64,000 nucleotides of DNA from Stieleria sedimenti (GTDB lineage Bacteria > Planctomycetota > Planctomycetia > Pirellulales > Pirellulaceae), in the NCBI RefSeq assembly GCF_025060895.1, contig NZ_JANZKV010000172.1, forward strand, positions 50,390 to 114,389, read 5' to 3'. Numbering within the stretch: the stretch's first letter is position 1; every line of letters begins with the position of its first letter. The notes beneath the pieces are model-generated. The model did no database searches and was not told the origin of the DNA. It was given only the letters and a program-made list of their open reading frames with translations. Positions 8,601-19,500 of this stretch are shown here, piece by piece. A program made the translations under genes and the position numbers.

Positions 8601-10212
8601 TTTGATTGAGTCGCCCGATGAAGCCGAATTTTATTTCCAGCGAGCGATGACCTTCAGCCGCATGCGTCGGCAGCGGGAAGCGTTTTCTGATTTCCAGCGA
8701 GCTGCGATGCTGAAACCGGATGATCCGATCTATCAGACCGTCCAGGCATACGTCGAATCGTTGACGAAAGACCGTGGTCTGTTACAGCAGTTCAGTCGCG
8801 CCATGACCGGCGACAAAGCGACGATGCTTCGACGACTGGATCGTCGAAACCCCGGCACCGCGTTTGTGTTCCGCGTTCTTCTGGTCGGCACGCCCCAGGA
8901 ACATACGTTTTCTGTCTATTTCGAAGATCTGGAAACACTCGCGAAAAACTTCCCCGATGATTGGTACTGTCAATACGTTCTCGCACTCTGGAAACTTCGA
9001 ACCGGGCGAATCGATGAAGCGGAGGCTCACCTTCGGTCGCTCATCACGACCGTCGACGACACCTCTCTCGAACAGTATTGCACCTTATGGTGGATCGATT
9101 GGCTGGAGGATCTCCGTGGCAAGCAGAGCGAGGAGGAACGAGCGGCTCGCAAGAAGCGATTGGCTCAGCTGCAAGCCAAAACACAATTCAATCCCCTCAA
9201 CGTCGTAAAGAATTGGCAGGCCGTTTATGAGTCCATGCTGATCTCAACAGGCAATCTTGAGCCCGTTCGAAAAGTCGTCGAAGCGGAATTGATGCGGACG
9301 ATTCCCGGTGCGGGCGTCACGATTGCGTTCGATTTGTCTCGCAGCGGATTGTCGGACATGTTGTACAACATCAACGCCTCCGCGATGGATCCAGCAGGAA
9401 CACGCTGCGCGTTCACTCCCCTACGCGATGGCAGTCTGTATCTGCTGGAAATTGCCCAGGGGAAACTGGTGAATTTCCCTGCCGGCGGTGAAGTCCGTTG
9501 TCTCGAATTCACCGGCGACGGCAAGTCCTTGATTGTCGGCCGACCCAACAAGTGCGTCGATGTGATTGAGATCGCGACCCGCCGAGCAACTTCGCTGAAC
9601 GTGAAATTTCAGCCCAACTCGCTCGACCACTTTAAAACAGACAATTTGCTTGCCGTCGCGTTCCAAGCCAAGCGAGTGGAAATCTGGGATCTGGCAACGA
9701 AGACCCTCTGGCAACAACCGACGCTCTTGCTCGGCGTTCCGCGGCACATTGAATTCAATGCCGACGGATCCCGAATCGCGATCGGCATGGGCAACGATCA
9801 CACGTCTATCTATTCTCAAACGCTGGCCCCGGTGACCGAATTGTCCGACGGCGGACAATTCGCGTGGATCGATCACAACACAATCTGCTGTTACCGTTCA
9901 GATTCCCGTCAACTTCGAATCATCGAGATTGACAAGGAACGACAGGCAAGGACGCTTGCGACAACACCGGGACCGATCACCGCTTTAACGTATTTGAAGT
10001 CTCATCAATTCATTGTCACCGGAAATGACCGGGGTGAAGTCATGGGATGGTCACTCTCCGGCGAGCAGAAAATGATCGGACACTTGCCACACGCGCTGAT
10101 TCGTCGACTTTCCTCCTCCGACGATGGCCGCTATCTGCTTGTCACCGGGCGCCGCCACCGACAGGGTGACGGTGGTTCGTGCTGTGTGTTGTTCGACTTG
10201 GCAACGATCTAG
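5611..10212 (+). CDS. Ser/Thr protein kinase with zinc-finger-like N-terminus and C-terminal TPR/WD40-like repeats
   Basis: This protein of 1533 residues is a membrane-anchored signalling kinase. Residues 30-37 give H-x3-C-x2-C (HLDTCSNC), as in zinc-binding anti-sigma domains. The kinase domain spans about 104-375 with GQGGMGSVYLA, VK in AVKVLP, HRDIKPSN, DLG instead of DFG, and GTPEYMAPEQ. A single membrane helix lies at about 432-452. The outer part has helical TPR-like repeats (about 520-1200) and a WD40-like propeller (about 1255-1525). The ATG at 5611 has GGAG eight bases upstream; the open frame to 5497 lacks such support. The gene follows the ECF sigma gene by 190 bp, so the kinase probably receives an external or periplasmic signal and releases or phosphorylates that sigma factor. 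The link is inferred, not shown. Confidence 0.9.
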   Translation: MQIPCPSRKTLHDLLVGAVEDDQAREICSHLDTCSNCESLTSTLEQQHVNLLQELQEDGSSQRFLAEPEFELLQKAISTSRSADCNTATKKDVAIAAGTRLRDYRLLKKIGQGGMGSVYLAVHLNLRKAFAVKVLPEEKLRSESSVARFRREMLAAGKVNHPNLISASDAGSVDGRHFLVMELVEGADLARIVRQRGPLNVADACEIIRQAALGLQHAHDSGLLHRDIKPSNLMLTHDGNVKVLDLGLAGWVENEESTETPTPTCGGLTNADHFVGTPEYMAPEQFGGQTRVDERADLYALGATLFQLLTGHSPRQRQVRNRSETVDLDVGERLAECDDLRRDLPPQLKHYIKLLLSPSREQRPHSAASVALQLASFAEQSNLLQLAETCKESPGMLSADLSQFSETALPADSQSDQGIDPTLPEKSAVVPLRLSVCLVAAVVAIGLFSLFSNRSRVGVIEGASPVKDDTVIAAPADDSVTEEDVVHAIRSGEIDRAVALAQKLIRQAPHLGWNHALATMIAAYDLQNDGSTSLTTYEDHRKWLGKRWAQTGEGTNTIPRICCLHPDPPADLSRMLDAVVAEAKDRPKDWRYPHSEMMLLFRLGRYRESLVAFSDARRVSPSNLVHRAVDTAWSALILNRLGRATEARRALEKAQQLQQDIKANARTPVPQMWFDYIELVVILGQFDEQSSTPQEDPDQQSETTTPPADQAASPQKIAHDSQAIKTETAKETSIQLVQMPIENAARHETRDQWEDRVDGLLIKQAYADAEAEYAAGQQTHEMHWPLRCRVALGLMIAARDDSNRRPQADRYLQNLEQTLRNAPQLPLPARIEILRLLALHQERQWDQALIDRTAQQIQAERWSDWGLHHCLATIRFRQGRLALALDHQAAAGQLTKTDLQKWLHDYWWTLMLACNGQLDLARRSLMKSEMVQRQLTPLLGSESTASIEDLESILEMRWMMPVFQHRLGPLENLKRWHAGQTPAFVNLDNQVHTITKRLIESPDEAEFYFQRAMTFSRMRRQREAFSDFQRAAMLKPDDPIYQTVQAYVESLTKDRGLLQQFSRAMTGDKATMLRRLDRRNPGTAFVFRVLLVGTPQEHTFSVYFEDLETLAKNFPDDWYCQYVLALWKLRTGRIDEAEAHLRSLITTVDDTSLEQYCTLWWIDWLEDLRGKQSEEERAARKKRLAQLQAKTQFNPLNVVKNWQAVYESMLISTGNLEPVRKVVEAELMRTIPGAGVTIAFDLSRSGLSDMLYNINASAMDPAGTRCAFTPLRDGSLYLLEIAQGKLVNFPAGGEVRCLEFTGDGKSLIVGRPNKCVDVIEIATRRATSLNVKFQPNSLDHFKTDNLLAVAFQAKRVEIWDLATKTLWQQPTLLLGVPRHIEFNADGSRIAIGMGNDHTSIYSQTLAPVTELSDGGQFAWIDHNTICCYRSDSRQLRIIEIDKERQARTLATTPGPITALTYLKSHQFIVTGNDRGEVMGWSLSGEQKMIGHLPHALIRRLSSSDDGRYLLVTGRRHRQGDGGSCCVLFDLATI

Positions 10213-10537
10213 CTCGACAACCGTCCCGGAGCGAACCCATGGAGGCGTTTCGGCCTGTCGATTGCAGCCCGCACGCGTTCGCAAGTGGCCACGCGGCGTC
10301 TCTCGTTCACGCCTCGGGCTGGCATGTTCATGTTGATCTCGGGACGTCGTCTAAATCGACAGGCCGCTTAGGGAAAATAACCCCCCTGAAGGGTAGCGTG
10401 CTGGCGTGCTTGCACCCGCTAATCTACGATTTCGGCCACTATTAGTGCCCAGGCATTCACTTATTTGAGGCAGCGGTTGTCCATTCCCGGGTCATCTGTC
10501 CTTTGCCTCCTTATCCATTTTCTCCAGGAATGAATCC
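10213..10537. other. Intergenic region between kinase and giant protein genes
   Basis: About 325 bp. It contains a TIR-bounded element (10251-10366) and, just before the giant gene, CCTTATCCATTTTCTCC-like T-rich sequence. No terminator hairpin with a T-run was seen, so read-through from the kinase gene is possible but unproven. Confidence 0.45.
10251..10366. repeat. TIR-bounded intergenic element, copy d (perfect 13-bp TIR)
   Basis: 116 bp flanked by CGGCCTGTCGATT (10251-10263) and its exact reverse complement AATCGACAGGCCG (10354-10366). Ends match those of the elements at 1372-1493 and 54649-54772, but the interior differs. It has no coding capacity and fits a miniature inverted-repeat or REPIN-like element. 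Confidence 0.72.
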
Positions 10538-13500
10538 GTGAGTTTTATCAACCACTTGCGCAGGGCGCTGGGTGAGCGACCGGTTCGCAACCACCGAGGC
10601 GATCGAGTCCATGCAAGACGCAATCGGCTTCGGATGCAGATTCTGGAACAACGCTATTTGCTGGCGGGAGACACGAACTATTCCTACGGCGACGAACTGC
10701 GCAACTACCGTTTGGCCATTGCAACAACGGAAGAATTCACGGCGGCGATCGGCGGTGAAGTCGCTGCTCTGGCGAGCGTGAATGCCTTGGTATCGGAGTT
10801 GAATGCAATCTACGAGCCCGAACTTGCGATTCACTTCGATTTGGTCACCGGCGCCAACACCATCTTTGAAACAAGTGACCCGACGGACGACGGACTGGAC
10901 AATGGCAATCTGAGTTTATTGATCAATCAAGGCACCGGGGTCTTTGACACGATCATCGGGCCGGACAGCTACGATGTCGGGCATGTCTTGGGGACATTCG
11001 GTGGAGGAGGCACCTCCGGCCTCGCCTACCTGGGCGTGGTTGGGAGTTCCTCTCTGAAGGGTGGCGGCGCGACCGTCGTCGGCAATATCAGCTCGGTCGG
11101 TTCAGAGGGTTGGAATCTGGTGGTCGCTCATGAGTTGGGACACCAGTTCAGTGCTCGACACACATTCAATGCCTCTGTCGCGGGGACCAACTGCAACTCA
11201 ACCACCTACGATCCCGCGTCGGCTTACGAACCGGCGAGCGGATCGACGATCATGAGCTATGCCGGAATCTGTGGTGCGAACGATTTGCAATCGACCGAAG
11301 ACCCCGTGTTCCACTCCGCTAGCGTCGAGGACATCAGCGATTACATCACCACTCAGACGGGAGCGGACCCCAGTTCGACGACTCCGCTCGCCAACGATGT
11401 CCCGACCGTCAATGCCGGGATCGACTACACCATTCCCGCCGAGACTCCGTTTGCTTTGACGGCGGTCGGAAGTGACGCTGATCCGCTGAGCTACTCATGG
11501 GAGCAGCTGGATTTGGGAACGCCCCAAAGTTTGCCGCTGACGGACCTGGGGAACGGCCCGATCTTTCGCGCCTTTGCTCCAACCAATGATCCGACAAGAA
11601 TCTTTCCTCGGCTCGATGACTTGCTCAACGGAGTTGACACGGCTGCGACCGGTGAAGTGCTGCCATCGATCAGCCGCGATTTGAACTTTCGCGCAACGGT
11701 TCGTGACGGTCACGGCGGTGTCTCCAGCGATGACATGGTGATCACGGTTGATAGCACATCTGGCCCGTTCGCCATCACCAGTTTCAATACCAGTTCCATC
11801 CTCACGGGCGGTTCGGTCGAAACGGTGACTTGGGATGTTGCGGGGACCAATGCTGGTGCCATCAATGTCAGTGACGTCGCGATTGAAATGTCTGCCGACG
11901 GCGGATTGACGTATCCGTACGTCCTCGCCTCCGCAACGGCCAATGACGGATCTCAAACCGTCACGATCCCCAATGTCAATCTTACCAGTGCTCGCTTGCG
12001 TGTTCGCGCCCTGGGGAATGTCTTTTTTGACGTCAACGACGCCAACCTGACGGTGGCCAGCGATAGTGGCCAGCCCGGAGTTGTGTTCACTCAAAGCGGA
12101 GGCGACACTCGACCTTTCGAAGCCACTGGTCCCGGTCTGGATGACAGCTACGATCTCTCGCTCAATGGTGACCCCGCGGGGTTGGTCACGATCGAGATTG
12201 CCGCGGACTCTCAAACTCTGGTGAGTTCCGATGGTGTCAATTTCAGTTCGACACTGCAACTGGTCTTTGACTCCGCGGCGGCACAAACGGTTCACGTTCG
12301 TGGGATCAGCGACGGAATCGAAGAAGGGCCACACCAAAGCTCGATCGCTCATTCGGTTCTCGCCAGCACGTCGACAAGTTATCCGGTTGGAACCGCTCTA
12401 GGATTTTTGCAGGTCGACGTGATCGATGCTGAATTACCACCGGTCATCGGAATTGATTTTGACTCCGCTGGAAATGTTCCGTCGAACTGGAAGGGCGCAG
12501 GTGCCTTGTTCAACGCGGACGGTTCGAACCTGAATCGTGACGATGGTGCGGCAACGACCGTGAACGTTTCGTCGTCGATCATTGGGACGACATGGATCAG
12601 TTCTTCAGGTCCGGCTTCCTCGACGATCCCGCGCCACTTTCCGTCCTTGGTTGACCTGGACGGATACAGCTACAACGAACTGGGAAATACCTTCACGTCG
12701 ACGTGGACGGGATTGACTGCGGGGGCGCCATACGGGGTCTATCTGTTTGGTTTCGAAAACCGACCCGAAGACTATGGTCATGATGTGACGGTGACCGGGG
12801 CGGATACGGTTTCATTTACTCAGACACTTGTGAACGGCCAACTGGTCGTCAATGACGCTGTTGGCTCAAGCTTGAATCGCTTGGACGATTACGCCCAGGT
12901 GGTCACCGCCAACGCAAGTGGAAGCATCACGATCACCGTCGCCCCTGCCGCGGGATCTCAGGGAGTATCGCTCGCCGGACTCGCGGTGCAGCCGATCTTC
13001 AATTCGATGCTCGATTCAGATTTTGCGATCGCCGCGACGGATGCTTCGAAGAGTGAAGGGGATTTGGGCTCCGTCGATTTCACCTTCACGGTGACCCGGT
13101 CGGGGAGCACATCCGGAACGACGAGCGTGGACTACAGCGTCAGCGGCGCGTCTCCCCAACCCGCCGATGCCAATGATTTTGGGGGCGCGTTTGCCGGCGG
13201 CACGATCAACTTTGCCGATGGCGAATCCAGCAAAGTGATCAGTGTCAGCGTCAGCGGTGATACGCTGGTGGAGCCCGATGAGAACTTTGTCGTGACGCTG
13301 GCCAACCCCGCCGGTGCGGCCACGATCACGACCGCATCGGCAAACGGTCTGATTCTCAACGACGATGTGATTTCCAGTCAGCCTCCGGTGCTATCTCTGC
13401 CGTCGGGCCCGGTCACCTACGTCGAAGGCGACGTTGCGATTCTGGTCGATTCCAACGCAACGGTGTCTGACGCGGATTCACCCGACTTCGACGGCGGAAC

Positions 13501-16500
13501 CCTGACGATCGCCATCGCCGAAAATAGCACAGCGAACGACCAGCTATCGATTCGCAACCAAGGGACCGGTGCTGGCCAAATCGGCGTCATTGGAAACACG
13601 GTGTCGTTCGAAGGGGTTGATGTCGGGACTTTTGCCGGTGGCACGGCAGCGACGCCGCTGATCGTCGCGTTCAATGCCGACTCGACGCCGGCTGCCGCGC
13701 AGGCGATTCTACGAAATCTCCAATTTGTCAACTCGTCCGATTCTCCGTCGACTCTCTCGCGGCTTGTGACTGTCACGTTGAACGACGGAGATGGCAACGA
13801 AAGCCCGCCAACGTCGCAAGAGTTGGCGTTCTCTTTCGTTTTACCGATTACGGGCGACAATTTTACGATCGGCGAGGCAATCGGGCGTGATTCGGCAGGC
13901 AACCTCTACCATGCCGGGAGGTTCGCCGGGACCATTGATGCCGATCCGAGCGCTGGCGAGTTTCTTTTGACCACGCCGAGTACTTCGGAGGATGGCTATA
14001 TCGCCAGCTACACGCCAAGTGGGAATTTGCGTTGGGCGCACCAGATCGGCAGTGCCGGAAAGGAAACTGTGTGGCGGATGGTTGTAAGTGGCTCGGGCGA
14101 TGTGTTCGCCGTTGGCGAATTTGCGGAAGCGGTCGATTTCGATCCGGGCCCTGGAATCGTCAATTTGACTCCCGTCAATACCCGCGACAATTACATCTTG
14201 AAGCTCGACAGCGACGGTCAATTCGTCAGCGTGGGGCAGATCGGAGGCGATATAAGCGGCCTTTCGTTGGACAACACCGGCAACCTCCTGCTCTCTGGTG
14301 GATACCGACGCACGGTCGACTTTGATCCCGGCCCCGGAGTGTTCAATCTTCCCGATGCCGGATCCAGCGGGAACGCCGACAGTTTTTTCTTGAAGCTCGA
14401 CTCCGATCTGAATTTCGTTTGGGCCAAGTCACTCGATGAAGTCAACTATCCACTTGGACGTGGCGATTTTTCCTGGGCGATCGCGGCCGATTCAAACGGC
14501 GACGTGTATGCGGCGGGCGATTTCCGTGGTGAAGTCGACTTCGATCCGGGGCCTGGGGTGACAAGTTATGTGTCGCCGGGATCTTCGGAGTCGGACGCTT
14601 ATCTATTGAAGCTATCTTCCGCGGGAGACTTTGTTTGGGCGAGGGCATGGGGCGGCGCAGCCATCGAATTCTCTTCGACTCTGGCGATCGATCGCAATGA
14701 CAATATCTTGGTGGGCGGCGGATTTGGAGATGCGTTTTCAACTTCGGTGGGCCAAACGACTGATTTTGATCCCGGGCCTGGTTCCTTCCTGATCACGAGT
14801 AACGGTGAACGCGATGCGTTCCTCTCGAAATTTGATAAGGACGGACAGTTCATTTGGGCGAGGGGCATCGGTGGAACCTACTTTGACACCCCGAGTAGTA
14901 TCGCTGTCGACAGCGAAGGCAATGCCTCACTCGCAATGAGATTTTGGCGGACCGTCGATTTTGATCCATCCGCCGACGTGTATGAAGTGGAGGCGGTCGG
15001 GATCAATAGTGCCATTTGGGGATTGTCAGAGACGGGTGATTTTAGGTTTGTTGCCCATCAGGCCGCTGATTCAACCACGTCTATCAATCAGTTGATGATT
15101 GACGACGCGGGCAATCATCTTGCCACCGGATATTTCAATGCGACGACCGATTTTGATCCCGGAGTCGGTTCTTTTGAATTGCCGGAATCGGCCAGCGGCG
15201 CTTTCATCTTGGCATTGTCGCTCGATAACCTTCCTGAGAATCAGATCGTTCATGTGGAAGGTGTTGACCCTGTTTTCTCCATCGCGGCGAATGACGCTCA
15301 GAAACAAGAAGGAAGCTCTGGCACGACAAACTTGACGTTTACGGTGACTCGAGCGGACGAATTGGTCGGCGAGTTCAGTGTGGATTATGCGGTGACCGGC
15401 GTCGGGACCAATCCGGCCGGTGCAACAGATTTCGGTGGTGCCTTTCCTTCCGGGACACTGACCTTTGCCGAGGGTGAGGATTCAAAGTCGTTGGCCGTTG
15501 CGGTGACAGGCGACTTCGACATCGAACCCAACGAAACCTTCCGTGTCACACTAAGCAATCCGAGTGGCGCCGCGACGATCGCGGTTGCGACGGCCAACGG
15601 CACAATCATCAATGACGATGCCTTGCCAGATTTCGGTGATGCTCCATTGCCGTTTCCTGTTACCTTGGCCGATGACGGTGCAAGACACATCGCGGTTGGT
15701 CCCCATCTTGGTCCGAATCGTGATAGCGAAGCCGATGGAGTAAATTCCGCGCTAGCCAACGCCGACGATCTTGCCAATCAAGATGACGAAGACGGGGTTG
15801 ATTTTGGCGGTGCTGTTTTTGCATCGACCAACGTCGCTCTGACCGGTTCGGTAGAGATCAACCTGCAAAATCCCCACTCGACTTCTAATCGGTTGGACGC
15901 TTGGCTCGATTTCAATCAGGACGGGATTTGGAGTGTCGGCGAACAGATTTTCACGGATTTCGATCTGGGCGTCGTCGCCGGTCCCCAGACAGTTAACTTT
16001 GCCGTGCCACAAGACCTTGGTGCGAACGTGCTCAGTGGAACAACCTACGCTCGGTTCCGAATCAGCACGGTCGGCGGATTGTCTCCGACAGGCCAAGCCG
16101 TCGACGGTGAAGTGGAAGACCATGCCATCGAGGTTTTCAACGTCGACCCGATCATCGTTGATACGCTCGTCGATGAAAGCGATGGAGATTTTAGTCCAGG
16201 TGATTTATCGCTTCGGGAAGCAATCGAGATTTCGGAATTGAATCCCGCGCCCGACGAAATCGTGTTCGCTCCTGGATTGAGCGGAGGAACGATCACGTTG
16301 ACTGGAGGCGAACTGTCAGGGTCCGGAGCGTTGACCGTGACCGGACCCGGAGCCTCGCTACTGACCATCAGTGGCGGGAACCAGTCGAGAATCTTCAACT
16401 TTACCTCGAGCGCTGATGTGTTGCTCGATGGGTTGACGCTTGTTGACGGCCACACCAACGGGTCGGGCGGCGCCATCTTCAGCCAGGGAGATTTGGAAAT

Positions 16501-19500
16501 TCGCAGTTCGGTGATCAGCAACAACACGTCGGGCGCCGGCGGCGGAATCAACCATAGCTCATCATCAAAGATGCTCGTGATTGCCGACACGATCATCGAT
16601 GGAAACACATCGAATAGTTCTGGCGGCGGCCTCACATCATCCGGGCCGACCGAGATTTCTAACACTTCGATCACGAACAACCAAGCCATCACCGTTGGCG
16701 GTGGGATGTACTCGTACATCACGACCACCACTTTGACCAACACGATCATCGATGGAAACACATCCGTGATTCGGTCCGGAGGTGGGGTTTACCAATACCT
16801 GGGCACGCTCAACGTGGTCGATAGCTCGATCGCAAACAACCAAGCTCAGGGGACAACGTCAGGAGGTTTGGGAGGCGGCATCGCCGTCGATTCTGGAACT
16901 CTGCTTGTTCGTGGCAGCACCATCGCCGGCAACACTTCCGTCAACAAAGGTGGCGGAATTGACTACGCCGATCGAAATGGTTCGAGCAGCTTCAGCGTCA
17001 TCAACTCGACGATTTCTGGAAACACGACCAACGGCGAAGGTGGCGGCATCTCGGTCGGAGAAGGCAATCTCAACCTGACGCACAGCACCGTCACTGCGAA
17101 CACGGCGCCCGCAGGGTTTGGGAGTGGTATCGCAAACGACACTCGTAGCTCCGGGCGGATTGCAAGGAGTTTCATCAATAGCAGCATCGTCGCGGGAAAT
17201 ATTAACAGTGACATTGACTCGATCAACGGATCTCCTGCGTCGGTCGTCAGTCAGGATTTCAATCTGATCGGTACGGGAAACGTCAGCTTGAACTTCAACA
17301 TGTCGTCGGACACCAATGGAGTCGTCGCCCCAGGCCTCGACATTCTTGCTGACAATGGTGGGCCAACTCCGACGCACGCGTTGCTTGCGGGCAGTCCGGC
17401 CATCGATGGAGGTGACACGTTTTCCGCTGAAGCGTTCGATCAACGCGGCACGGGATTCCCGCGACTGGTCGGAAGCAATGTTGACATCGGTTCTTTCGAG
17501 ACGAGTCTCGCGTCAACCTTTTTGATTGCCGCGGTTGATGCGGTCAAAACCGAAGGCAATTCCGGAACAACAAATTTCTTTTTCACCGTCACTCGGCTGG
17601 GTGAAACCGACTTCGCCGCAACTGTCGACTTTTCCGTAACCGGCGAGGGCGTTAGTCCTGCTGATGCTGTCGACTTCGGCGGTGCGTTTCCGAGCGGGAC
17701 ATTGAATTTTGCGATCGGCGAAACAGCTAAAATCATTGCCGTCGGCGTCAGCGGCGATTTGGTCGCCGAAGCCGATGAACAATTCAGGACCCTGCTGTCC
17801 AATCCGAGTTCGGGCGTCTCGATCGTGAATCGTTTTGCGCTGGGGACGATTCAAAACGACGACGCTGCCGTCCTGGCAGTCAACATTGTTGACACAGGAA
17901 TTTCTGAATCAAGCGGAGCGGCCGCGACGAGTGTGACCATCACCAGAAGCAGCGATACGAGCGGTTCCCTGCTTGTGAATTTGGTCAGCGACGACACCAC
18001 AGAAGCGACGATTCAAAATTCGGTCACGATCCCGGCGGGGCAGGCCTCTGTCACAGTTCCGCTGACCGCCGAAGATGACACTTTGGTGGACGGCACACAG
18101 GTGGTAACGATCTCGGCGACCGCTACGGGGCATGCCGGCTCGTCGGACACAGTGAACGTGACCGACGATGAGGTTGCGGGCTTTGTCGTGGCCGAAACCG
18201 GTGGGGATGCCTTTACCTGGTCCGATGCCGGTTCCTCTGGTGTCGACCCCTTCGGCAACCCTTGGATCGCATCGAACACGACAACCTTACCCAGTTGGGG
18301 AATTCCTGGATTTCAAGCGGGCACGATCAATTTCGTCGGCACGGGATCCTACGACGGTTTTCGCGTGACGTTTTCAGGCTTGCCCGACGGCGTCACGATC
18401 GATGGCAATCATGGAAATACCGCCTTGAACAAGACCCCGCTCTCTTCGGCTGACTTGTGGAATAAAGAGGTTACGGCAAACAGCGTCTTGTTTACCTCGC
18501 CCGATCCGGTGAGCAAGCGGCTCACCGGCGGTGAGCGTTTCTTTGTCAGTGTCATCTTCACGGGTGGCCTTGATCTCGGACAGTTGCAGTTTGATGTCGA
18601 ATACATCGATGGACGCGCGCCCGGCAACACCGAAGTCAGTGAATCGGGCAGCACTGATGATTTGACCGTCGCCCTGACAGCGCAGCCAATTTCGGATGTG
18701 GTCATCAATGTGACCGTGGGTGACACGGGAGAAGTTTCCGCAGATCGAAATCAACTGACGTTCACCACCGCGAATTGGAACGTCGCGCAAACCGTCACTC
18801 TCACCGGAGTTGACGACGCCTTGGTGGACGGAGATCAAACGTCGTCGGTGACCTTTGCAATCGATCCTGCCTTATCTTCCGACGCGTTTGACTTGCTTGT
18901 CGACCAGAGTGTTTCCGTCGTGACGTTGGACGATGATTCCACACCGGATCCCGATTTCGGCGATGCGCCAAACACATCACAGTCCGGATTCGCAGGAAAC
19001 TATGCGGTAACACTCGCCGAGGATGGTGCGCGCCACGAGGTGGTCGGACCGACCTTGGGTATCAACCGTGATTCAGAACTCGACGGAGTCCATTCCACCA
19101 ACGCGGACGCCGACGATGCTGATGAGGTTGTCGATGATGAGGATGGCGTTGTATTCACCGATGCGCTCATCGCTTCAACGACATCGACGACGACGGGTTT
19201 CGTCGATATCGAACTGCGAAATGCTGATCCGACTTCGAATCGCCTGGACGCTTGGATCGACTTCAATCGCGACGGCGATTGGGATGATTCTGGCGAGCAA
19301 GTCTTTACGAGTTTTGATCTGGGTACAAGCAACGGTGTTCAATCATTGGCGTTTACCATTCCCCAAGACACGGGAGCCAATGTTGACACAGAATCGGGAA
19401 CGGTCACCTATCGCTGGAACGGTTTCTTGGAGGACGATGGCGCCAATCCTTGGGGACTCGATGGCGATGGGATTCTTCGTTCCGGAGAATTCGATGGGAC

